Part shown: positions 8,377 through 14,466 of the stretch, in pieces
Numbering within the stretch: the stretch's first letter is position 1
Layout: each line of letters opens with the position of its first letter
The notes under the pieces: generated by a model
Told to the model about the DNA's origin: nothing
What the model saw: the letters and a program-made list of their open reading frames with translations, nothing else
Database searches by the model: none
Program-made: the position numbers and the translations under genes
Assembly (NCBI GenBank): GCA_041690995.1
Contig: JBEPVM010000035.1
Coordinates: 1-18,215, forward strand
Direction: 5' to 3'
DNA from: UBA4722 sp041690995
Lineage (GTDB): Bacteria > Pseudomonadota > Gammaproteobacteria > DSM-16500
Length of the DNA stretch: 18,215 nt

Positions 8377-8389
8377 CAGTTGCTACATC
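8377..8389 (+). repeat. 13-bp direct repeat, left copy (flanks the GIY-YIG island)
   Basis: CAGTTGCTACATC here is repeated exactly and in the same orientation at 9089-9101. The two copies bracket the inverted repeats and the broken nuclease gene, as a target-site duplication or integration-site duplication would. The distance from direct repeat to inverted repeat differs on the two sides (about 7 versus 33 bases), which weakens that reading. Confidence 0.6.
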
Positions 8390-8396
8390 CCTGGCA

Positions 8397-8465
8397 AACG
8401 CGCCTTGTCTTTCACAAGAACACAGACGTGTCTTCGCGTTTTTGTGAGGGGTCTGGTGGTACCTC
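8397..8465 (+). repeat. Left arm of long inverted repeat framing the GIY-YIG gene
   Basis: A core of 30 bases (8417-8446) is perfectly inverted at 9006-9035. Similarity continues outward to AACGCGCC (8397-8404 versus 9048-9055) and inward through GGGGTCTGGTGG to about 8465. The core itself contains the small palindrome ACAC-AGAC-GTGT. The arm also supplies GAGGGG just before a GTG (8456) that could start the nuclease reading frame. Confidence 0.85.
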
Positions 8466-8718
8466 AACAATATAACAAGCATTTATTAATAGAGGAAATA
8501 AATAGGAGTACTCATCATTATTATGTTTATAGAGTAGCTCGAGAGAAAAACAGCGTGTTTTATGTGGGAGTAACGAATGATCTCCTTCATCGAGCATACG
8601 AACATAAAATGGAATTGCTGGAAGGTTTTACGAAAAAATATCATATTAAAATGCTAGTTTACTATGACTGTTTTGAAGACATACATGATGCAATTTCTCG
8701 AGAAAATTATAAAAAAAT

Positions 8719-8726
8719 GGAAAAGG
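8719..8726 (+). repeat. 8-bp target-site duplication, left copy
   Basis: GGAAAAGG here equals GGAAAAGG at 8893-8900. The two copies directly abut the ends of the 166-bp palindromic element, as expected for a transposition-generated duplication. Confidence 0.75.
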
Positions 8727-8892
8727 GAGAACGTTCATTTCACTGTGTCATTCCCGCGAAGGCGGGAATCCATTTTGACATACAACTAAACCTGTCTTAG
8801 TCAGGGGAAGTTATTTTACTAAGGTCAGTTTAGCTACATGTCAAAATGGGTTCCCGCCTTCGCGGGAATGACACAGTGAAATGAACATTCTC
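8727..8892. mobile_element. 166-bp MITE-like palindromic element inserted in the GIY-YIG gene
   Basis: Two 75-base arms (8727-8801 and 8818-8892) are inverted copies with about nine mismatches by eye, around a 16-base loop. It has no coding capacity of its own. Each arm contains ATTCCC-N8-GGGAA(T/C), with GCGAAGGC as the spacer; the left arm matches the pattern of the Neisseria dRS3 repeat exactly. Arm ends read GAGAACGTTCATTTCACTGT on the left and its near-complement on the right. An 8-bp duplication flanks it. A transposase acting in trans is implied but none is in this window. Confidence 0.85.
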
Positions 8893-8983
8893 GGAAAAGG
8901 CGATATAAGATCGATGTCATCGAGAACATGAATCCGCAATGGAAAGATTTATACCTGGAGTTGATGTAAGATTATTTTTTCTA

Positions 8984-9055
8984 CCGGAGTACCCACCAGA
9001 CCCCGCACAAAAACGCGAAGACACGTCTGTGTTCTTCTGACAAGCGTGGCGCGTT
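8984..9055 (-). repeat. Right arm of long inverted repeat framing the GIY-YIG gene
   Basis: This is the inverted partner of 8397-8465, with the perfect 30-base core at 9006-9035. This side also folds on itself: the segment 9001-9017 (CCCCGCACAAAAACGCG) is complementary, apart from one extra base, to CGCGTTTTTTGCGGGG at 9050-9065. The right arm is therefore a hairpin as well as half of the large inverted repeat. Confidence 0.85.
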
Positions 9056-9088
9056 TTTTGCGGGGCGACAAGCTCTACTCTTTCTGAA

Positions 9089-9101
9089 CAGTTGCTACAT
9101 C
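9089..9101 (+). repeat. 13-bp direct repeat, right copy
   Basis: Exact second copy of CAGTTGCTACATC (first at 8377-8389). It lies 8 bases beyond the 3' end of the 380-aa protein gene, so an insertion of the island between the two copies would have left that gene intact. Confidence 0.6.
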
Positions 9102-9109
9102 TCATTATT

Positions 9110-10252
9110 TTATCCGCCGCGAGCTGCCCGAAATGCATTTGCATTTGGAGAACGCTCGGCAACAAGTTCTGAATACGTACCATCTCGCAATTCATACAAA
9201 CGAACCGCTTTTTGTGGATAGCCTTGCTGTGCAACCAAGTCACCTGCATCACTATAGGCTTGTCTCATACCACGTCTTTTTGTTTGTTGCATGTCTTCTA
9301 ATTGACGGGCTGATTTTTCTAATTCTCTCAACATATTTTGGAGAAGAGCCATGGCGTGCTGCATTTCTAACATTTCATCCTGTTGCTGCTGCACTGCTGG
9401 ATGACGATTAGCGCGTCTTACAAGAGTTTTACTAAATCGAATAGATCCACCGTATTTTCTTTGGAAAGCATCTCGCCCTTCTTCATTTTGTGAAGCAAGC
9501 CAGGCATCTATTTCACGCTTCACAGGAGTAAATCCAAGAACTTCTGATAAAAGTGCATGTCTAGCGAATGCAAGACGCTCCAGATTTTCAGGAGGTTGTT
9601 GACGTGCGGCATGTTCTTCTGGCAAACGCGCGAACATTTCTGTTGGAGAAGATAAAGCAGCAGCACGCTCTCTAGCCTCTTTACGATTTAATTCAAATTC
9701 TAATCGTTGCGCAGGTAATAAATGACGGCCGTAAGCACCATTCAAATCCATTTCTGGCGTTTGATAGACTACATCAAAATATGAATTCACATAAGCTGCG
9801 CGCTTATTCATCCAACCTGCTGCCGCTGCTGCATGACCCGCTTGTGCTTGTTGTATTTGTGCATTGGTGTTTGTAAGTTGCGCTGCAATCACGTTTAGTT
9901 GGAATTGAAAATCAGCAATAGAGGTCATTAAGACATCATACGCATTCAATGGTTTCAACCCAAGCGCTAATGCTTGTTCTGCAAGCTTATGCTGTTCTGC
10001 ATAATACTCTGTTAAACTTTGACGCAACATAGCTTCTTGTTGCGCGCGGCGTTGTTCTGCTCTTTCATTTTCAGCGTCTTCTTCTTTTTCTTTAGCCGCT
10101 AAGTAACTGGCATATTCAATCTCTTCAATTCTTAATTCTCTTAACAACGCATTACGATTCACAATGGCGTTATTAATATCAATAGATAAGAAACTATTAG
10201 GATCTTTGAGTTCTTGTTCGAGTGTTCTTTTAACTTGTTGATTTGATGGCAT
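9110..10252 (-). CDS. Unrecognised coiled-coil protein, 380 aa, in the lptFG unit
   Basis: No family recognised. The protein is soluble, without signal peptide or membrane helix, and very rich in Ala, Gln, Glu and Arg. Residues ~36-95 form a charged coiled coil (KEKEEDAENERAEQRRAQQE at 54-73). A further amphipathic helix covers ~110-140, and a second coiled coil ~285-328 (QQQQDEMLEMQHAMALLQNM and onward). Between them lies a mixed globular-looking stretch, ~225-280 (SEVLGFTPVKREIDAWLAS, YGGSIRFSKTL). The C-terminal tail is DGTYSELVAERSPNANAFRA plus ARGG. The start ATG has a strong AGGAGAGGAA ribosome site. The gene begins 22 bases after the lptG stop on the same strand, so co-transcription with lptF-lptG is likely. 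In a Legionellales setting such a protein could be a secreted effector or a structural filament-like protein, but no sequence motif decides this. Confidence 0.8.
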   Translation of the reverse strand: MPSNQQVKRTLEQELKDPNSFLSIDINNAIVNRNALLRELRIEEIEYASYLAAKEKEEDAENERAEQRRAQQEAMLRQSLTEYYAEQHKLAEQALALGLKPLNAYDVLMTSIADFQFQLNVIAAQLTNTNAQIQQAQAGHAAAAAGWMNKRAAYVNSYFDVVYQTPEMDLNGAYGRHLLPAQRLEFELNRKEARERAAALSSPTEMFARLPEEHAARQQPPENLERLAFARHALLSEVLGFTPVKREIDAWLASQNEEGRDAFQRKYGGSIRFSKTLVRRANRHPAVQQQQDEMLEMQHAMALLQNMLRELEKSARQLEDMQQTKRRGMRQAYSDAGDLVAQQGYPQKAVRLYELRDGTYSELVAERSPNANAFRAARGG

Positions 10253-10274
10253 TATTTCCTCTCCTGTGTTTGTT

Positions 10275-11339
10275 CTAATTAATACTGCCCAAAAGTATAT
10301 ACCCGATTACTGCAAATAGCAAAACAGGCAACAAAGCGGCTATCAATGGCGAGAATTGCAATACTATACTCAGTTGCCCAACCAATGCCGCCAGGATATA
10401 AAAAATAAAACCTATGATGATAGCGAATAGAGTTCGTCTGCCGATATTAATGGATCTCGGTGAAATAAAAACAAAGGGGATTGCTAACAAGATCATCACA
10501 AGAATCGCGAGGGGTTGAAAAACACGTTGCCAAAATTCCAATTGAAATCGACTGTCTTGTAAATGGTTTTTTTGCAATGAGCGTGAATAAGCGAATAATG
10601 ATTGTAATGACATCGCCTCGGGTTCAACAATACCCACATTTAATAAATTAGGTGTTAAAGCTAAATTCCAGGTAGCTTCTGAAAGTTGCGTACTCGTTGT
10701 GCGATTATTTTTTAAGGTCGTCTTCACAATATCATGTAACAACCACTGGCCATTTTCTAAATCGAGTGATTTCACATAATAAGCGGCTAACAAATGGTGC
10801 GCGTTATCGAATTCATAACGTGTCACGCCTTCAAGATGATGATGTCCCATGATTCGCTCTATATGTAAAAAATTAGTTCCTTCATGAATCCACACGCCTG
10901 ACTGGGTCACAACCGCTTGCCCACGGCTAATGGCGCTTGATTTATGTCTTTCTGCTAAATAATCTGTGCGTGGCCCTGCTAGCTCTCCGACTAAGCTCAC
11001 TACGATAATCATCATCAAAGCGGCGCTCACCACACTCCCTACCATCTGCCACACTGAAACACCTGCTGCGCGCATCACCACTAACTCATGACTGGAGGCG
11101 AGTATCCCTAACCCTAAAACTCCGCCGAGTAAAACTAATAGAGGTGAAAATTGATATAAAATATGGGGTAGTTGCAACGATACATATAGAATAGCAGCAC
11201 CAAAACTATAATCGCCCATGCCTATATCGTGTAATTCTTTGAGTAATCCCACAATAAAACTCAGCGCCACAACAACTATAAAGACGAGCAGTGTCGAAAT
11301 TAAAACATTTTTAGCAATATACCATCTCAGAATTTTCAC
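10275..11339 (-). CDS. lptG: LPS export ABC transporter permease LptG
   Basis: Inner-membrane permease that, with LptF and the ATPase LptB, extracts LPS from the inner membrane and passes it to LptC/LptA. From GTG 11339 the product is 354 aa, near the usual ~360, beginning (V)KILRWYIAKNVLISTLLVFI. It has N-terminal membrane helices, the cytoplasmic coupling segment SHELVVMRAAGVS, a central periplasmic domain (~residues 120-250, beta-rich, YEFDNAHHLLAAYYVKSLDL) and C-terminal helices (FWQRVFQPLAILVMILLAIP, then two more). The GTG overlaps the lptF stop as GTGA, the typical arrangement for coupled translation. A TTG 13 codons upstream is in frame but lies inside lptF and adds nothing conserved, so I reject it. 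Confidence 0.94.
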   Translation of the reverse strand: MKILRWYIAKNVLISTLLVFIVVVALSFIVGLLKELHDIGMGDYSFGAAILYVSLQLPHILYQFSPLLVLLGGVLGLGILASSHELVVMRAAGVSVWQMVGSVVSAALMMIIVVSLVGELAGPRTDYLAERHKSSAISRGQAVVTQSGVWIHEGTNFLHIERIMGHHHLEGVTRYEFDNAHHLLAAYYVKSLDLENGQWLLHDIVKTTLKNNRTTSTQLSEATWNLALTPNLLNVGIVEPEAMSLQSLFAYSRSLQKNHLQDSRFQLEFWQRVFQPLAILVMILLAIPFVFISPRSINIGRRTLFAIIIGFIFYILAALVGQLSIVLQFSPLIAALLPVLLFAVIGYILLGSIN

Positions 11340-12436
11340 TGGTTTTTTCTCATAAAGAATAATTTGCCTGACTGCCAATTAAATAGTAATAGGATGACAA
11401 AAATTAATAAAAGATGTACCCACCATACGCCCACCACAATAGGCACTGTTTTTTGCTCTACCCAATCCCGCGCGACAAATAATAACTCGACATAAATTAT
11501 ATAAATTAAAATAGCAGGTAAAAATTGCGCGTAACGGCTTTGGCGTGGCCGTATATAACTTAATGGAATCGCTAACAATGCTAACAAAAACGCGGATAAA
11601 GGCATTGAAACACGCCATTGTAACTCGGCCGCGTCTTTAGGATTTTGAAAATAATTTTTCCATAATAGATTCGTTGGAATGACTTCTTGTGCTTGATGCT
11701 GGGATATTATCGTTTGGTCTGGAATACGTACCGCGTATTTTTTAAATTGAATAATTTTATAGTCATTCTGGCCTGGTGTGCCTTCATAACGATATCCATC
11801 CACCGCAACGACAAATTTATCTTTAGAGATAGGATCAATCATTTGGTAGGCTTTCGAGGCTGATAATACTATCCAGGGCAGTAACGGCGATTTTTTTTGT
11901 TCAGCAACAAAAATATTGTTGGCTTGCTGATGATTACGCGAGAGGGTTTCCACATAGAATATTCGACTTTCATCGCCACTGGGTTGAAAACGGCCCGGAG
12001 TGAGCGTATTCAAGAGGTTACCTGCCGTCAGGCTTTGTGAAATCAATTTGTCTTTTTCAACAGCTATAAAGGGATTCACTATCAATGTAAAAACTAAGAC
12101 GATGACCGCGACAGAAAAAGCAAGCCCGCCTGTTATCTGCACAAGTTTTTGCGTACTCATGCCATAAGCTTGCATCACTCGCAATTCATTGTCTGCGTAT
12201 AAGCGCCCATAAGTTGCAATAATTCCAAGATAAAGCCCTAATGGTAATAATAATGCTAATAAAAAAGAAACTTCAAATCCCATTAATTGGAATAATACGT
12301 TCACAGCAATTTTGCCGGATGCGGCATAATTGAGAAATCGCACAAGCTGATTACTCAAGAAAATGAGTAATAGGATTAAGGTAACAGCCACTAGGGCATG
12401 GCAAACTTCTTTCAAAAGATAACGCGAAATAATCAT
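11336..12436 (-). CDS. lptF: LPS export ABC transporter permease LptF
   Basis: Partner permease of LptG in the LptB2FG complex of the inner membrane. The product is 366 aa, normal for the family. It begins MIISRYLLKEVCHALVAVTL, with membrane helices at roughly 12-32, 45-75 and 98-122. A coupling segment reads DNELRVMQAYGMS. The periplasmic domain includes GRFQPSGDESRIFYVE and VVAVDGYRYEGTPGQNDYKI. Three C-terminal helices follow WRVSMPLSAFLLALLAIPLS. The ATG is preceded by a weak AGAAG. The gene is divergent from pepA across 74 bases, the classic gammaproteobacterial arrangement, and its stop overlaps the lptG GTG start. Confidence 0.95.
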   Translation of the reverse strand: MIISRYLLKEVCHALVAVTLILLLIFLSNQLVRFLNYAASGKIAVNVLFQLMGFEVSFLLALLLPLGLYLGIIATYGRLYADNELRVMQAYGMSTQKLVQITGGLAFSVAVIVLVFTLIVNPFIAVEKDKLISQSLTAGNLLNTLTPGRFQPSGDESRIFYVETLSRNHQQANNIFVAEQKKSPLLPWIVLSASKAYQMIDPISKDKFVVAVDGYRYEGTPGQNDYKIIQFKKYAVRIPDQTIISQHQAQEVIPTNLLWKNYFQNPKDAAELQWRVSMPLSAFLLALLAIPLSYIRPRQSRYAQFLPAILIYIIYVELLFVARDWVEQKTVPIVVGVWWVHLLLIFVILLLFNWQSGKLFFMRKNQ

Positions 12437-12510
12437 TTAATTCTTCTGTATAAAACTAAAACTATGTAGAATTCGCATTATTATATAAAATTTAACTTCA
12501 AGGAGCTAAC
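12437..12510. promoter_or_regulatory. Divergent lptF / pepA intergenic promoter region
   Basis: Seventy-four AT-rich bases separate two divergent start codons, so promoters for both operons must lie here or within the gene ends. TATAAA at 12484-12489 could be a -10 for pepA but lacks a good -35. AAGGAG at 12500-12505 is the pepA ribosome site. I cannot assign exact promoters. Confidence 0.45.
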
Positions 12511-14016
12511 ATGAAATTCAAGCTTGACTCAATCAGCATCGCGCGCCAACGAACAGACTGTACTATTGTTGGTATTTTTGAAGGCACTCAAGAAAAACCA
12601 GGCTCTGCCGTACAGGAACTTAATAAAATTAGCAAAAATTATCTTGTTAATTTCCTTAAAAACGGGGATTTTCAGGGAAAATTAGGCCAAACTTTATTTT
12701 TGTATCATGTGCCAAATAGCGCGTCCACTCGTATTTTATTGGTAGGCTGTGGTAAAGAACCTGTATTGTCCGCGCGAGACTATCGAAAAATCATTGCTAG
12801 CAGTGTGAATGCACTCAATACGATTAAAATCACTCGCGCGACTTCTTTTTTAACAGAGCTTTCTGTTGAACAATATGATTTTGCCTGGAAAATAAAACAG
12901 GCTGCTCTAGTGACCTCAGAAGCGCTCTATTGTTTCGATGAATTTAAAAGCAAGAAGGAACCCAAAAAAACTCTGCAAGAGATGTGTTTTTATACGCCTA
13001 AAAATCAACATTATTCTGCATGCGAAACTGCATTAAAACAAGCGATCAGCATTAATCATGGCGTTGAATTCACAAAGAATCTAGCGAATTTGCCGAGCAA
13101 TATCTGTACCCCCACGTATTTAGCCAACCAAGCTAAAAAACTCGCGCAGCAATATACTCGCTTAACGGTCAAAATTTTGGAAGAAAGCGCCATGGAAAAA
13201 TTGGGGATGGGGGCGTTATTGGCTGTCGCTCAAGGCAGCACTCAACCTGCTAAACTCATTTGTCTGGAATACAAGGGCGCGAATAAAAAACAAGCCCCTG
13301 TTGCATTGATAGGTAAAGGTATTACGTTCGATACAGGTGGTATTTCTTTGAAATCTCCGGATGGAATGATCGGCATGAAGTATGACATGTGTGGCGCAGC
13401 GACTGTATTAGGCACTCTAAAAGCGGCCATGGAACTGAAGCTGCCTGTCAACTTGGTAGGTATTATTGCAACAACAGAAAACATGCCGAGTGGGTCTGCC
13501 TGCAAACCTGAAGACATTGTAACCACTCTTTCAGGTCAAACCGTTGAAATTTTAAATACGGATGCAGAAGGACGGCTGGTACTTTCCGATGCGCTCACTT
13601 ATTGTGAACGCTATAAACCTGCTGTAGTCATTGATATTGCTACATTAACAGGTGCTGTCGTCATTGCTTTAGGCCAGCATGCAACAGGCTTACTCAGTAA
13701 TCATGAACCATTAGCGCAGGAATTATTACGGGCGAGTAGAGAGAGCCATGATCGTGCCTGGCAATTACCTCTGTGGGACGATTATCAAGACCAATTAAAA
13801 AGTTCTTTTGCAGATATGTCTAATGTCGGCGGCAGGCAAGCAGGCACTATCACTGCGGCTTGTTTTTTATCTCGCTTCGCCAAAAAATTTCGCTGGGCGC
13901 ATCTGGATGTCGCAGGCACAGCCGCTATGATGATGGGGGGCGGTGAACGTCGCTATGCGACAGGACGACCCGTACCTTTGCTGATGCAATACTTAATAAA
14001 TCAATATACTAAATAA
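12511..14016 (+). CDS. pepA: Leucyl aminopeptidase (M17 family)
   Basis: Cytosolic di-metal aminopeptidase removing N-terminal residues, typically Leu, from peptides. In E. coli the same protein also binds DNA in Xer recombination at cer and in carAB regulation; whether that holds here is unknown. The product is 501 aa, normal length. The C-terminal catalytic domain carries GKGITFDTGGISLKS (268-282) and the family signature NTDAEGRL (349-356). Predicted metal ligands are Lys269, Asp274, Asp292, Asp351 and Glu353; catalytic Lys281 and Arg355 are present, each one residue below the E. coli numbering. The N-terminal domain (~1-180) is more divergent, as usual. AAGGAG lies 5 bases before the ATG. 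It is first in pepA-holC-valS. Confidence 0.97.
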   Translation: MKFKLDSISIARQRTDCTIVGIFEGTQEKPGSAVQELNKISKNYLVNFLKNGDFQGKLGQTLFLYHVPNSASTRILLVGCGKEPVLSARDYRKIIASSVNALNTIKITRATSFLTELSVEQYDFAWKIKQAALVTSEALYCFDEFKSKKEPKKTLQEMCFYTPKNQHYSACETALKQAISINHGVEFTKNLANLPSNICTPTYLANQAKKLAQQYTRLTVKILEESAMEKLGMGALLAVAQGSTQPAKLICLEYKGANKKQAPVALIGKGITFDTGGISLKSPDGMIGMKYDMCGAATVLGTLKAAMELKLPVNLVGIIATTENMPSGSACKPEDIVTTLSGQTVEILNTDAEGRLVLSDALTYCERYKPAVVIDIATLTGAVVIALGQHATGLLSNHEPLAQELLRASRESHDRAWQLPLWDDYQDQLKSSFADMSNVGGRQAGTITAACFLSRFAKKFRWAHLDVAGTAAMMMGGGERRYATGRPVPLLMQYLINQYTK

Positions 14017-14020
14017 GAAT

Positions 14021-14464
14021 ATGCCAAAAATTGATTTCTATCTGGTTCCTGACAAATCTGAAAAAGAGCGTTTATTATTTGCGTGTCGTTTCATTGAAAA
14101 GGCCTATAAAGAACGACATCGGGTTTATGTTCATGCACAAAATCAAACACTCGCACACCAGTTGGATGAGTTATTGTGGACATATCATGAAGATAGTTTT
14201 CTGCCTCATGATGTCAGAAACAAGGAGCCTCTACCCACATCACCCATTCAAATTGGCTTTAATGCAGCACCTACACCTGAAGAACAATGGGATGTTTTAA
14301 TAAACTTAAGCACAGATGTGCCAGAGTTCTATCCTCAATTCACTCGTGTCGTAGAACTTGTTTCTGATGATCCCCTTATTCAAGCTGCCGCGCGTGAACG
14401 CTATAAATTGTACCGAATACACGGCCATACTATTAATACTTATAAAACTTCTATTGAGACATAA
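14021..14464 (+). CDS. holC: DNA polymerase III chi subunit
   Basis: Clamp-loader accessory subunit that links the DNA polymerase III holoenzyme to SSB, together with psi. The product is 147 aa, normal for the family, starting MPKIDFYLVPDKSEKERLLF. It contains the expected RVYVHAQNQTLAHQLDELLW segment (Rossmann-like core), PIQIGFNAAP, a DVLINLS strand and the C-terminal signature RERYKLYRIHGHTINTYK. It starts 4 bases after the pepA stop and ends 2 bases before the valS ATG, so the three genes form one tight operon. Its ribosome site is weak, consistent with coupling to pepA. Confidence 0.93.
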   Translation: MPKIDFYLVPDKSEKERLLFACRFIEKAYKERHRVYVHAQNQTLAHQLDELLWTYHEDSFLPHDVRNKEPLPTSPIQIGFNAAPTPEEQWDVLINLSTDVPEFYPQFTRVVELVSDDPLIQAAARERYKLYRIHGHTINTYKTSIET

Positions 14465-14466
14465 CT

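Larger units (their letters stand above)
8456..8969 (+). pseudogene. Broken GIY-YIG nuclease-superfamily gene
   Basis: The first part encodes HYYVYRVAREKNSVFYVGVT followed by NDLLHRAYEHKMELLEGFTK and later DAISRE. These are the GIY-YIG core: VYR and YVG strands, Arg in NDLLHRAYEH, Glu in AISRE. The typical C-terminal half is found after the inserted element, at 8895-8969: KRRYKIDVIENMNPQWKDLY followed by LELM and a stop. Two lesions separate them. One is an apparent one-base loss in the A-run near 8702-8706, since the other frame reads EKIIKKWKR as expected for the family's EKQLKKWKR. The other is a 166-bp insertion at 8727-8892. Removing 8727-8900 joins W-K-R to R-Y-K in frame. No in-frame ATG lies near the expected start (AGGAG is at 8504-8508, but only CAT CAT follows), so the start may also be lost; GTG 8456 is the nearest candidate. 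The readable ORF ends in CVIPAKAGIH, a translation of the inserted repeat rather than native protein. Confidence 0.85.

Noticed and set aside
8412..8597. Minus-strand 61-codon ORF over the left inverted repeat, ending in REDTSVFL
   Set aside because: It is the complement of the GIY-YIG frame and the repeat arm. Its tail is repeat translation and it has no ribosome site.
8917..9252. Minus-strand 111-codon ORF spanning the right arm
   Set aside because: It overlaps the end of the 380-aa gene in another frame and runs through the palindromic repeat; no family features.
11340..11378. TTG start extending lptG by 13 codons into lptF
   Set aside because: GTG at 11339 forms a GTGA overlap with the lptF stop and gives the normal N-terminus KILRWY.
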